Part shown: positions 1 through 7,783 of the stretch, one piece after another | Numbering within the stretch: the stretch's first letter is position 1 | Layout of the letters: each line of letters opens with the position of its first letter | Origin: Psychrobacillus sp042945595 | GTDB lineage: Bacteria; Bacillota; Bacilli; Bacillales_A; Planococcaceae | NCBI RefSeq assembly: GCF_042945595.1 | Contig: NZ_CP168493.1 | Coordinates: forward strand, 1,612,001-1,676,000 | Reading direction: 5' to 3' | Length of the DNA stretch: 64,000 bases | The notes under the pieces: generated by a model | Seen by the model: the letters and a program-made list of their open reading frames with translations, nothing else | Database searches by the model: none | Told to the model about the DNA's origin: nothing | Made by a program: the position numbers and the translations under genes

Positions 1-1239
1 GGAGCAGATTCTATTAATGCGCGACATACTGGGGTTGCGTTTGATTATATTCGAAATGCAGATGCCGTCCTGTTTGTTACGTATTTTAATCATGCATTTG
101 CAAAAGCAGACCGAGAGTTTTTAATACAGCTTGGGCGCGTGAAAGATGCTTTTGAACTGGATAAAATGTTTTTTGTTGTGAACGCCATTGATCTTGCTGA
201 TACGGAAGAGGAAGCAAGTCTTGTGAAGCAATATGTGCAAGAGGAACTACAACGTTTCGGTATTCGTTTCCCAAGAGTATACGGTGTATCAAGCTTACAA
301 GCGTTAAAAGAAAAGGTTGAATCTACTACATTACATGAAGGAATGGTACAATTTGAGAAAGAATTCCTTCGATTTTTAGATAAAGACTTGAAACAAATTG
401 CAGTAACCTCATTAGAGGAAGAAGCAACCCGTCAGCAGACTAAATTGTTTACATTAATCGAACAAACGGAAGCAAATCTTGCGAGAAAAGATTCAAGGTT
501 ACAAGAATTGCGTGAGCAAGAGCAAAATATTCGTAAGCGCTTTGCAGGCTCCATGTCTGCTATTACAGCGAAAGAGGCAAAGCAAGAGCTTGAAACCTTG
601 TTATATTATGTTCTTCAACGTGTATATTATCGTTTCAATGAATTTTTTAAAGAAGCATATAATCCATCGCTATTTACAAATAAATCGGGTAACCTGGCAT
701 TAGAAATAGCATTAAAGGATATGCTTGGCATGTTGCGATTTGATTTAGAGCAAGAAATGCGAGTGACTAACTTCCGTGTGCTGCAATTTATTCAAAAACA
801 AATAAAACAGTTGGAAAAAGAAGAGTTGCGGGTATTAAAAGACTGGAATGCTAGCTTTACATTTACACCACACGAAAGTGAAAAATGGGATCTATTAGAA
901 TTCACTGGTCCATTTAAAGAAATTGCGAAATATGACAACGTCAAATCTTACTATAGAAATACGAAATCGTTTTTTGAAAAAAATGAAAAAGAAAAACTGC
1001 GAGATGCTTTATCAGAACAAACGAAAGTTGAAGCCGAAAGTTATTTGTACAAAGAGCAAGGAAGGCTTACCCAATGGGTGGAGCAATATGTGGATGTAGA
1101 AACGGAATCAGTTCGCCTGAAATTGTTAAATGAATCTATTAAGCAAATTGATGCGGAACGCAAGTTGTTGGAACAGGAAGAAACGCTTGCCAAATGGAAA
1201 GACATCTATGTAAGTATTTCAAACGAAGGGAGAGAATAA
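1..1239 (+). CDS. Dynamin-like GTPase, 3' part (5' end outside window)
   Basis: The reading frame is open from base 1, so this is the C-terminal 412 residues of a longer protein. It starts just after the G3 switch (GADSINARHTG) and shows a G4-like motif NAIDLAD at fragment residues 61-67. A long helical, charged stalk-like region follows, rich in Glu, Lys and Gln and predicted coiled coil. This is the layout of bacterial dynamin-family proteins such as B. subtilis DynA (YpbR), which tether and fuse membranes during stress. An internal GTG at 139 is not a plausible start because it would cut off the GTPase domain. The sulfurtransferase gene begins one base after the stop. Whether the full protein carries two fused dynamin halves, as DynA does, cannot be seen here. 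Confidence 0.85.
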   Translation, partial: GADSINARHTGVAFDYIRNADAVLFVTYFNHAFAKADREFLIQLGRVKDAFELDKMFFVVNAIDLADTEEEASLVKQYVQEELQRFGIRFPRVYGVSSLQALKEKVESTTLHEGMVQFEKEFLRFLDKDLKQIAVTSLEEEATRQQTKLFTLIEQTEANLARKDSRLQELREQEQNIRKRFAGSMSAITAKEAKQELETLLYYVLQRVYYRFNEFFKEAYNPSLFTNKSGNLALEIALKDMLGMLRFDLEQEMRVTNFRVLQFIQKQIKQLEKEELRVLKDWNASFTFTPHESEKWDLLEFTGPFKEIAKYDNVKSYYRNTKSFFEKNEKEKLRDALSEQTKVEAESYLYKEQGRLTQWVEQYVDVETESVRLKLLNESIKQIDAERKLLEQEETLAKWKDIYVSISNEGRE

Positions 1240-1240
1240 G

Positions 1241-2059
1241 TTGAGTAAAGTATTTTATGATTTGAAAAGTATAATAGGAAAAGCTGTCCGTTATATTGAT
1301 ACTCGTTTTGACCTTGGGGATGGGGATACAGGTAGCAAGATGTTTGAAAAGGAACATATTGAAGGAGCTATTTATTGGGACTTGGAGAAGGATTTATCCG
1401 ATATGGAAAGTAAGAATGGTCGTCATCCTATGATTTCAAAAGATAAGATGACAAAACTTATCCGTCAGGCGGGTTTAACTTTGGATGATTCGATTATCAT
1501 TTACGATCAAGGTGGTTCGCCATTTGCATTACGTGCATATTTTTTGTTGGAATGGGCGGGTTTTTCGGACATTCATGTTCTTCGTGAAGGATTTGAAGAA
1601 GCGAAAAAAGTTCTTCCTGTTTCCGATTTGAATCAGAATTATCCACTTTCGAACGTTTCACCGATCTGGAAGGATGAACTATACGTTGATATAGAAACGG
1701 TTAAGAAAATCGTTGCAGGTGAAGTAGATGCTCAATTAATAGATGCTCGTTCAGCTATTAGGTACCGTGGTGAAGTCGAGCCAATAGATGCTGTAGCAGG
1801 GCATATTCCTACAGCTCTTAATTTTGATTGGGAGCAGCTTAAGCAGGATGGTAAATTTATGAAGCAAAAAGCCTTAATAGAAAAACTAACTGATTTAACG
1901 GATAATTCAAAACCAGTTATTGCGTATTGTGGTAGTGGGGTTACTGCAGCACCTCTATATGCAAGCTTAAAAGAAGCTGGTTATGAAAATGTTCAATTGT
2001 ATGTGGGTAGTTATAGTGATTGGATTAGAGAAAATGAGGTAGAAACTTCTTTAATGTAG
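1241..2059 (+). CDS. Sulfurtransferase with two rhodanese domains
   Basis: This 272-residue protein has the tandem rhodanese layout of thiosulfate / 3-mercaptopyruvate sulfurtransferases. The N-terminal domain (about 1-125) is inactive-like. The C-terminal domain (about 145-265) carries the active-site loop YCGSGVTA with Cys230. The CGSGVT loop is the form usual in 3-mercaptopyruvate sulfurtransferases, whereas thiosulfate rhodaneses usually have CRKGVT, so mercaptopyruvate is the more likely donor (inference). The start is a TTG preceded by GGGAGAG, one base after the dynamin stop, which suggests co-transcription. It is cytoplasmic, with no signal peptide. Confidence 0.9.
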   Translation: MSKVFYDLKSIIGKAVRYIDTRFDLGDGDTGSKMFEKEHIEGAIYWDLEKDLSDMESKNGRHPMISKDKMTKLIRQAGLTLDDSIIIYDQGGSPFALRAYFLLEWAGFSDIHVLREGFEEAKKVLPVSDLNQNYPLSNVSPIWKDELYVDIETVKKIVAGEVDAQLIDARSAIRYRGEVEPIDAVAGHIPTALNFDWEQLKQDGKFMKQKALIEKLTDLTDNSKPVIAYCGSGVTAAPLYASLKEAGYENVQLYVGSYSDWIRENEVETSLM

Positions 2060-2080
2060 TAGAAGTATTCATTTAATCCG

Positions 2081-2113
2081 AAGAAAAGGAAATCCTAGTG
2101 AGTTCCTTTTCTT
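2081..2113. terminator. Bidirectional hairpin between convergent genes
   Basis: AAGAAAAGGAA (2081-2091) pairs with TTCCTTTTCTT (2103-2113) around an 11-base loop. It lies between the sulfurtransferase and the convergent small gene, and touches the latter's stop codon. The U-rich strand lies in the stem on the + strand. Confidence 0.6.
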
Positions 2114-2480
2114 ATCGATCAAAGAAAAATTTTTTATTTATATAAGCACCATCTTTGTCGGCAATTATTTCTGCATATGGAACACCAAAAACAGTGTATG
2201 CAATCACTACGGACGAAATGAGTTCCCCATCTTCCTCCTCTAATGATTCAATTTCGTAAGAAACAATTAGAAGTTGATCTAAAGAGTTATTAAACGTATC
2301 AGTAGTCATTTTAATTACCTGCATAGCCATATCCCTACTATTATTGTCTTTGTAATCCAGTAGATTTGTTCCTAAGAAGCTTGGAGGCAGAAAAGCGGAA
2401 ATACCAATAATTAATATTGCTAATTTAAAGAAAGCGCGCCTTTTTTTTTGAGAAATAATTTTCTTGCTCGTCTTATTCAT
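2112..2480 (-). CDS. Small membrane-anchored protein of unknown function
   Basis: About 122 residues. A Lys/Arg-rich N-terminus (KKIISQKKRR) is followed by one hydrophobic segment (about residues 16-35) and then a polar domain of about 85 residues, predicted to lie outside the cell. I do not recognise the family. I chose the ATG at 2480 because GGAG lies 9 bases upstream (2490-2493). A TTG at 2495 would place that ribosome site inside the gene. It is convergent with the sulfurtransferase gene and divergent from rlmN. Nothing in the sequence points to a reaction. Confidence 0.6.
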   Translation of the reverse strand: MNKTSKKIISQKKRRAFFKLAILIIGISAFLPPSFLGTNLLDYKDNNSRDMAMQVIKMTTDTFNNSLDQLLIVSYEIESLEEEDGELISSVVIAYTVFGVPYAEIIADKDGAYINKKFFFDR

Positions 2481-2652
2481 ACTATACATCTCCAATTCGA
2501 TATTAAAACTATAATATTTTTAAAGGTAGTTGAATGTATTAGTATATTATTCAAGCCCTAACAAAATTAATCCACAATCGTTCTTGAAATAATTCGCTTA
2601 GGTATTCAAAAACTAAATAATATCTTTTTACCATCATTTCCGATATAATTAA

Positions 2653-2681
2653 TTGTCGTATGTAAACATTTATAGTATAAT
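2653..2681 (+). promoter_or_regulatory. Probable sigma-A promoter of rlmN
   Basis: TTGTCG (2653-2658), a 17-base spacer and TATAAT (2676-2681), followed 36 bases later by the rlmN start. The -10 is perfect and the -35 matches 4 of 6. Confidence 0.55.
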
Positions 2682-2716
2682 AGGCAAATTGTATACGAAT
2701 GAAATGAGGAATATGA

Positions 2717-3784
2717 ATGAAAAAATCGATATATGGTCTTACTAAAGATCAGTTAATAGAGTGGTTACTAGAACGCGGCCAGAAGAAATTCCGAGCGGAA
2801 CAAGTTTGGGATTGGTTATATATTAAAAGAGTACAGAGCTTTGAAGAAATGAATAATGTGAACAAGGACTGTCTTCAAATATTAGAGGATAATTTTGTCA
2901 TTCAAACATTAAAACAGTCTGTCAAACAGGAATCGGCTGATGGAACGATTAAATTTTTATTTGAAATGTCAGATGGGAATTTAATTGAAACTGTATTGAT
3001 GCGATTCAATTATGGTTTATCCGTTTGCGTTACAACACAAGTTGGCTGTAATATAGGTTGTAGTTTTTGTGCGAGTGGATTGTTGAAGAAAAACCGTGAT
3101 CTGGATTCAGGGGAAATAGTTGGTCAAATTATGAAAGTACAAGAACATTTAGATCAGCTTGATAAGAGCGAACGCGTTAGTCATATCGTTGTTATGGGTA
3201 TCGGAGAACCATTCGATAACTATACGAATTTAATGAGTTTCTTGCGTGTCGTAAACGATCAAAAAGGACTTGCAATTGGAGCTAGACATATTACGGTTTC
3301 TACAAGCGGTCTTGCGAAAAAAATTATCGACTTTGCTAATGAAAACATTCAAGTAAATCTTGCAGTATCATTGCATGCGCCAAACGATGAACTTCGTACA
3401 CGTATTATGGTGATTAATAAAGCCTTCCCGATCGAAAAAGTAATGGCTGCGGTAGATTATTATTTAGAAAAAACAAACCGACGAATTACGTTTGAATATA
3501 TATTACTTAGAGATGTAAATGACCATGTGGAAGAAGCACAACAACTTGCTAAACTGCTTGAAAACAAACGTCATTTGTCCTATGTGAACTTGATTCCTTA
3601 TAATCCGGTAGATGAGCATGGTCAATATCAACGAAGCTCAGAAGAATCCATCAGTGCATTCTTCCAAACACTGAAAAACAAAGGTATTAACTGCGGAGTT
3701 CGCATGGAACAAGGGACAGATATTGATGCAGCATGTGGCCAACTTAGAAGTAAACAAATCAAAAAAGAAAAAACAACAGTGTAA
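2717..3784 (+). CDS. rlmN: Dual-specificity 23S rRNA/tRNA methyltransferase RlmN
   Basis: This radical-SAM enzyme methylates C2 of A2503 in 23S rRNA and A37 in some tRNAs. The 355-residue length is normal. The N-terminal helical domain (FRAEQVWDWLY, about residues 25-36) is typical of RlmN. The radical-SAM cluster motif CxxxCxxC is at Cys111, Cys115 and Cys118. The second catalytic cysteine, which forms the covalent RNA intermediate, is in the C-terminal motif DIDAACGQL (Cys340). The start ATG follows GAGG. The resistance enzyme Cfr is a relative, but the N-terminal domain and the GTDIDAACGQL ending favour RlmN. It is monocistronic with its own promoter and a terminator at 3858. Confidence 0.93.
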   Translation: MKKSIYGLTKDQLIEWLLERGQKKFRAEQVWDWLYIKRVQSFEEMNNVNKDCLQILEDNFVIQTLKQSVKQESADGTIKFLFEMSDGNLIETVLMRFNYGLSVCVTTQVGCNIGCSFCASGLLKKNRDLDSGEIVGQIMKVQEHLDQLDKSERVSHIVVMGIGEPFDNYTNLMSFLRVVNDQKGLAIGARHITVSTSGLAKKIIDFANENIQVNLAVSLHAPNDELRTRIMVINKAFPIEKVMAAVDYYLEKTNRRITFEYILLRDVNDHVEEAQQLAKLLENKRHLSYVNLIPYNPVDEHGQYQRSSEESISAFFQTLKNKGINCGVRMEQGTDIDAACGQLRSKQIKKEKTTV

Positions 3785-4125
3785 GAAGAGAACTTAAATA
3801 AAGTATTAAAATGAGTGGAACTTGAGAAAAAAGTAAACTATGATAAAGAAGCGCAGAGCATCCGAAATTGTATCTTCGGATGCTTTTATTTGCATTAGAC
3901 AGTTTCTTGTTTCTTATTATCCAAGCTGAACGCACTATGCCTCCCCAAAAAAACCTCGGTTAATATTAGTACAAAACACTCATACAATAGTGAAAATCTG
4001 ATCCTCTTTTTATTTGGTAACGTAAAAACCGTTCTTTATTATATTAAAGTAATGAAACCAGATAAAAGAAAAAACGTCTAAATTAGATAATTGTCTAAAA
4101 ATTCTATTATTTAAGGAGAGGTTAT
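3785..4125 (+). other. Intergenic region with a copy of the H repeat
   Basis: 341 bases without a gene. It holds repeat copy H1 (3811-3887), which ends in the rlmN terminator. The rest is AT-rich, with no further gene or clear promoter. Confidence 0.6.
3858..3890 (+). terminator. Terminator hairpin of rlmN (H repeat copy 1)
   Basis: GCATCCGAA (3858-3866) pairs with TTCGGATGC (3875-3883), followed by TTTTATTT. The hairpin and about 45 bases before it recur at 4557-4634, 27527-27600 and 41623-41672 with altered but still pairing stems. Confidence 0.8.
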
Positions 4126-4506
4126 ATGATTAATAAAAAGACGAACTCCAAAATTTTATTAGGGCTAATAGGTACTTTTACGTTGGTTGTTGTAGTAGGG
4201 GTTTATGTATTTTTTATTCGAGGAATGACACAGGATGTAGAGTGGCTTGGTGTAAATAATGTGGATGTTTCTGAAGACACCATTGTGATTAATGCTTTTA
4301 ATCCAAACAGCGGAGATATGATTACGGGTTATGATTATACTACGGAAGACAAAACAGTGTATGTAAAACTTAGGGGAACACTAGTGAACAGGTTGGGCAA
4401 TTCAATTCCGAAGGACAACATCGTTATTAATGGGAATTTCTCGAATATTGATAAAATCGTACTACAAGGGAAGTCCAATCAGAGAAAAATAATTTGGAAC
4501 AAATAA
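4126..4506 (+). CDS. Single-pass membrane or secreted protein of unknown function
   Basis: 126 residues. One hydrophobic segment at residues 9-30 (ILLGLIGTFTLVVVVGVYVF) follows a short basic start. The rest is a beta-rich, Asn-rich polar domain, probably outside the membrane. There is no lipobox cysteine and I do not recognise the family. The ATG at 4126 has a strong ribosome site (AAGGAGAGG). It sits alone between two H-type terminators at 3858 and 4603, so it is probably monocistronic. Function unknown. Confidence 0.65.
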   Translation: MINKKTNSKILLGLIGTFTLVVVVGVYVFFIRGMTQDVEWLGVNNVDVSEDTIVINAFNPNSGDMITGYDYTTEDKTVYVKLRGTLVNRLGNSIPKDNIVINGNFSNIDKIVLQGKSNQRKIIWNK

Positions 4507-4602
4507 ATAATAAAGCTACAAAACCAGTATGGTTCAATGGAAATATTATTAAGCTTGGTGGAATTTGAGAAAAAAGATAGCTTCCAATTATAAAAAAGTC
4601 CA

Positions 4603-4634
4603 GCATCCGAAGTTGTATCTTTGGATGCTTTTGT
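4603..4634 (+). terminator. Terminator hairpin (H repeat copy 2)
   Basis: GCATCCGAA (4603-4611) pairs with TTTGGATGC (4620-4628) with one G-U pair, followed by TTTTG. It shares its loop and 45 bases of upstream sequence with the rlmN terminator. Confidence 0.75.
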
Positions 4635-4659
4635 ACATCTATAATTGTCTTAATTGTTC

Positions 4660-4709
4660 AAACAAACATGAAAGTATAAACTTTCATGTTTGTTTCCGTG
4701 CCAGGCACC
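4660..4709. repeat. Hairpin plus GTGCCAGGCAC palindrome, dispersed repeat copy
   Basis: AAACAAACATGAAAG (4660-4674) pairs perfectly with CTTTCATGTTTGTTT (4681-4695). The palindrome GTGCCAGGCAC (4698-4708) follows at once. The same pairing of elements recurs at 11618-11712 and, inverted, at 18230-18305. Confidence 0.65.
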
Positions 4710-4723
4710 TGTAATAATTGTTA

Positions 4724-4752
4724 TTGACTAACAATCAATTGCAGTGTAACAT
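4724..4752 (+). promoter_or_regulatory. Possible promoter of the TrpXYZ-type transporter
   Basis: TTGACT (4724-4729), a 17-base spacer and TAACAT (4747-4752), 70 bases before the lipoprotein start. I see no T-box or other riboswitch in this short leader. Confidence 0.4.
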
Positions 4753-4821
4753 ATCTTTAAATTGACACTTTAGCGAGTTGAATCGTTAGTGCGAAGGATT
4801 TTAATAGGGGGTATAGAATAG

Positions 4822-5832
4822 ATGAGAAAAAGTGTAAAAAGATTAGTGTTTATGGTAATTGGAGCAGTGCTTTTATTGGCTGCTTGTGGAGGAAACGAAA
4901 AGTCGAATTCATCGGCTAAATCAGATGAAGGAACTACTGCAAGCGAAGGTACTAAAAAATTTAAAATAGGAGTTACACAAATTGTAGAACACCCTTCTTT
5001 AAATGCTGCATACGATGGATTTAGAAAAGCTTTAGAAGATGCTGGAATTGATGCAGAATACAAAGTGGAAAATGCTCAAAATGATAATAGTGCAAATACG
5101 ACGATTGCAAATAATCTAGTAAGCTCTGGAGTAGATTTAATATTTGCTAACTCTACACCTAGTGCTCAAGCAGTTGCGAGTGTAACAAAGGATATTCCAA
5201 TTGTATTTACATCAGTTACGGATGCAGTTAGTGCAGAACTCGTACAATCAATGGAAAAACCGGGTGGAAATGTAACAGGTACTGTGGATACACAACCAGA
5301 TGCAATACCAAGTACGATTAAATTTTTGAAAGAAGAATTAGGTGCAAAAAATGTTGGAATGGTATTTAATGCCGGAGAACAAAACTCTCGTGCACAAGTG
5401 GATGCGGTGAAAAAGCAAATGAACGCAGTAGGGTTAAATGTGGTGGAAGCTTCTGTTTCTACTTCCGCTGAAGTAAAACAAGCAACTGAATCTTTAATTG
5501 GAAAAGTAGATTCATTGTATATAATTACGGATAATACGGTTGTATCAGCTCTTGAATCAGTTGTGTCTGTTGCAAATGATCATAAGCTGCCACTGATGGT
5601 CGGTGAATTTGACTCTGTTAAACGGGGTGGATTAGGCGCTTACGGATTCGAATATTTTGATATCGGTTATGAAGCTGGGCAAATGGCGGTGAAAATTTTA
5701 AAAGGGGAGAGTACACCAGCAGAATTACCTGTCCAATATCCTCAAAATTTAAGATTTGTCATCAATAAAGAAACAGCTGATATACTTGGTCTAAAAGTAA
5801 AAGACGAATGGAAAGCGGAATTTGTAAAATAG
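4822..5832 (+). CDS. trpX: Substrate-binding lipoprotein of a TrpXYZ-type ABC importer
   Basis: 336 residues. A type II signal peptide ends in the lipobox LAAC (Cys22), so the mature protein is anchored to the outer membrane face. A Ser/Lys/Glu-rich linker and a two-lobed binding fold of the ABC_sub_bind family follow (KIGVTQIVEHPSLN near residue 48; conserved PGGNVTGT near residue 150). In streptococci this family (TrpX) belongs to a tryptophan-linked importer with TrpY and TrpZ. The same three-gene order appears here, so the name rests on family and synteny. The ligand could be another aromatic compound. The start has GGGGG upstream. The permease gene follows after 18 bases. Confidence 0.8.
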   Translation: MRKSVKRLVFMVIGAVLLLAACGGNEKSNSSAKSDEGTTASEGTKKFKIGVTQIVEHPSLNAAYDGFRKALEDAGIDAEYKVENAQNDNSANTTIANNLVSSGVDLIFANSTPSAQAVASVTKDIPIVFTSVTDAVSAELVQSMEKPGGNVTGTVDTQPDAIPSTIKFLKEELGAKNVGMVFNAGEQNSRAQVDAVKKQMNAVGLNVVEASVSTSAEVKQATESLIGKVDSLYIITDNTVVSALESVVSVANDHKLPLMVGEFDSVKRGGLGAYGFEYFDIGYEAGQMAVKILKGESTPAELPVQYPQNLRFVINKETADILGLKVKDEWKAEFVK

Positions 5833-5850
5833 ATAGGAGATCGATTCTTT

Positions 5851-6885
5851 ATGTTTTCAGCTATATTTGGCTCTGTTGAGCAAGGAATCATCTATGCAAT
5901 CATGGCACTCGGAGTGTATCTTACATTCAGAGTGCTAGATTTTCCGGACTTAACGGTAGATGGAAGTTTCGTTACAGGTGCTGGAACAGCGGCTACGATG
6001 ATTGTTTTAGGATATCATCCATTGCTCGCAACTTTAGCTGCAATTGTGGTTGGGTTTGTAGCAGGATGCATTACAGGTTTATTACATACAAAAGGTAAAA
6101 TAAATCCATTACTTTCAGGAATTTTAATGATGATTGCTTTATATTCTATTAATCTTCGAATAATGGGTTTAACACTAGAAAACTCAATTGGTCGGCCTAA
6201 TATTCCCCTATTAAACTCGGAAACATTGTTTAGTTTGTTTTATGGATGGTGGGGTAACTTAGGAATTGATGACTCTATAAATAACTTTCTGAAAAGTATC
6301 GGTGTTCAGTATGTTCCTGGAACTTGGGGAACGATTGTAGTAGTTGCAATTGTAGTTTTGGTTATTAAATTAATGGTAGATTGGTTTTTGAAAACAGAAG
6401 TAGGACTTGCAATTCGTGCAACTGGTGACAATAAAAAAATGATACGAAGTTTTTCTGCAAATACAGATAATCTAGTTATTATTGGTTTAGGTATTTCAAA
6501 TGCACTTGTTGCGCTTTCAGGAGCATTAATTGCACAATACGCAAAGTTTGCAGATATTGGAATGGGTATCGGGATGATTGTGATTGGATTAGCATCGGTT
6601 ATTATTGGTGAAGCTATTTTCGGTACGAAAACGATTGTGCGAACAACTCTAGCCGTTATTTCTGGTGCGATTATTTACCGTATTGTGTTAGCTCTAGCCC
6701 TACGAGTAGATTTATTAGATACAGGGGATATGAAATTAATTACAGCTATAATTGTTATTGCTGCATTAATTTTGCCTCAATACTTTGATAAGCGCCGAGA
6801 AAAAAGAAGAAAAGCAAAGCGTCATTCGGAGCAAGCGATTAAGAATACTCAAGTCTTGAAGCAGGAGGGGAATGATCTTGCTTAA
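5851..6885 (+). CDS. trpY: ABC importer permease, TrpY type
   Basis: 344 residues with about eight or nine hydrophobic segments between residues 10 and 310. It matches the BPD_transp_2 permease family, with a conserved GLAIRATGDNKKMIRSF loop (about 183-200) that meets the ATPase. The C-terminus is very basic (KRREKRRKAKRH). It forms the channel for the lipoprotein at 4822 and the ATPase at 6872. The ATG has TAGGAGA upstream. Its 3' end overlaps the ATPase start by 14 bases, indicating translational coupling. Confidence 0.85.
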   Translation: MFSAIFGSVEQGIIYAIMALGVYLTFRVLDFPDLTVDGSFVTGAGTAATMIVLGYHPLLATLAAIVVGFVAGCITGLLHTKGKINPLLSGILMMIALYSINLRIMGLTLENSIGRPNIPLLNSETLFSLFYGWWGNLGIDDSINNFLKSIGVQYVPGTWGTIVVVAIVVLVIKLMVDWFLKTEVGLAIRATGDNKKMIRSFSANTDNLVIIGLGISNALVALSGALIAQYAKFADIGMGIGMIVIGLASVIIGEAIFGTKTIVRTTLAVISGAIIYRIVLALALRVDLLDTGDMKLITAIIVIAALILPQYFDKRREKRRKAKRHSEQAIKNTQVLKQEGNDLA

Positions 6886-7675
6886 ACTTCAATCGATCAA
6901 TAAAATCTTTAATGAAGCAACTGCAGATGAGAAAATTGCCTTAGATCAAATTAATCTAGAACTAAAAGTTGGAGATTTTGTCACAGTCATCGGCAGTAAT
7001 GGAGCAGGGAAATCGACTATGATGAATATGATTTCAGGAGCAATCACACCTGACTTTGGAAAGATAGTAATTGATAGTAAAGATGTTTCAAAACTACCAG
7101 AATATAAACGATCTCAGTTTATTGGACGTGTTTTCCAAGATCCTATGGCAGGTACTGCACCTTCAATGACAATAGAAGAGAATCTCGCGCTTGCTTATTC
7201 TAGAAATAAAAAGCGTGGTTTAATGATTGGAGTGGATAAAAAGAGACGAGAGCTCTTCGTCCAATCATTGGAAACGTTGCATTTGAATTTAGAAAATCGA
7301 TTAAATGCTAAAGTGGGTATGTTATCTGGAGGGGAAAGACAAGCACTGTCACTATTAATGGCGACATTTACTAAACCTTCTATATTACTTTTGGATGAAC
7401 ATACTGCAGCGCTTGATCCTTCTCGTGCAGCGTTAATTACCAATTTGACCAAACAGCTAGTGGAAAAAGACCAACTCACAACCCTTATGGTCACGCATAA
7501 TATGCAACAAGCTCTCGATTTAGGAAATCGATTGATCATGATGGATAAAGGCCAAATTATTTTAGAAGTGGATGAAGAGGAAAAAAAATCACTTACGATT
7601 GAAAAACTCATGAATGAGTTCCAACGAATTCGTGGTGAAAAGTTGACAAGTGATCGAGCTCTTTTATCTGTATAA
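6872..7675 (+). CDS. trpZ: ABC importer ATPase, TrpZ type
   Basis: 267 residues with all ABC ATPase motifs: Walker A GSNGAGKST (41-49), signature LSGGERQ (151-157) and Walker B LLLDEH (171-177). The His after the Walker B Glu (DEHTAALDP) is typical of this subfamily, where most ABC proteins have Pro. It powers uptake by the TrpX/TrpY-type proteins. The start codon lies inside the permease gene, behind a strong AGGAGGGG site. The operon ends at the hairpin at 7684. Confidence 0.88.
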   Translation: MILLKLQSINKIFNEATADEKIALDQINLELKVGDFVTVIGSNGAGKSTMMNMISGAITPDFGKIVIDSKDVSKLPEYKRSQFIGRVFQDPMAGTAPSMTIEENLALAYSRNKKRGLMIGVDKKRRELFVQSLETLHLNLENRLNAKVGMLSGGERQALSLLMATFTKPSILLLDEHTAALDPSRAALITNLTKQLVEKDQLTTLMVTHNMQQALDLGNRLIMMDKGQIILEVDEEEKKSLTIEKLMNEFQRIRGEKLTSDRALLSV

Positions 7676-7683
7676 ATCGTAAG

Positions 7684-7733
7684 GAACCGTTCCAAAAAGT
7701 CATTTGTTGACTGTTGGAACGGTTCTATTTGTT
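7684..7733 (+). terminator. Terminator of the trpXYZ operon
   Basis: GAACCGTTCCAA (7684-7695) pairs with TTGGAACGGTTC (7714-7725), followed by TATTTGTTT. Confidence 0.8.
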
Positions 7734-7737
7734 TCGT

Positions 7738-7770
7738 TAAAAAGAAGCTATCCTACTAAAAGGATAGCTT
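7738..7770 (-). terminator. Terminator of katA
   Basis: Read on the minus strand: AAGCTATCC, an 8-base loop, GGATAGCTT, then CTTTTTA. It lies 14 bases past the katA stop. Confidence 0.75.
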
Positions 7771-7783
7771 ACGTTAAGTACTA

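Noticed and set aside
2717..3784. Possible Cfr resistance methyltransferase
   Set aside because: The N-terminal domain, length and GTDIDAACGQL ending fit housekeeping RlmN.
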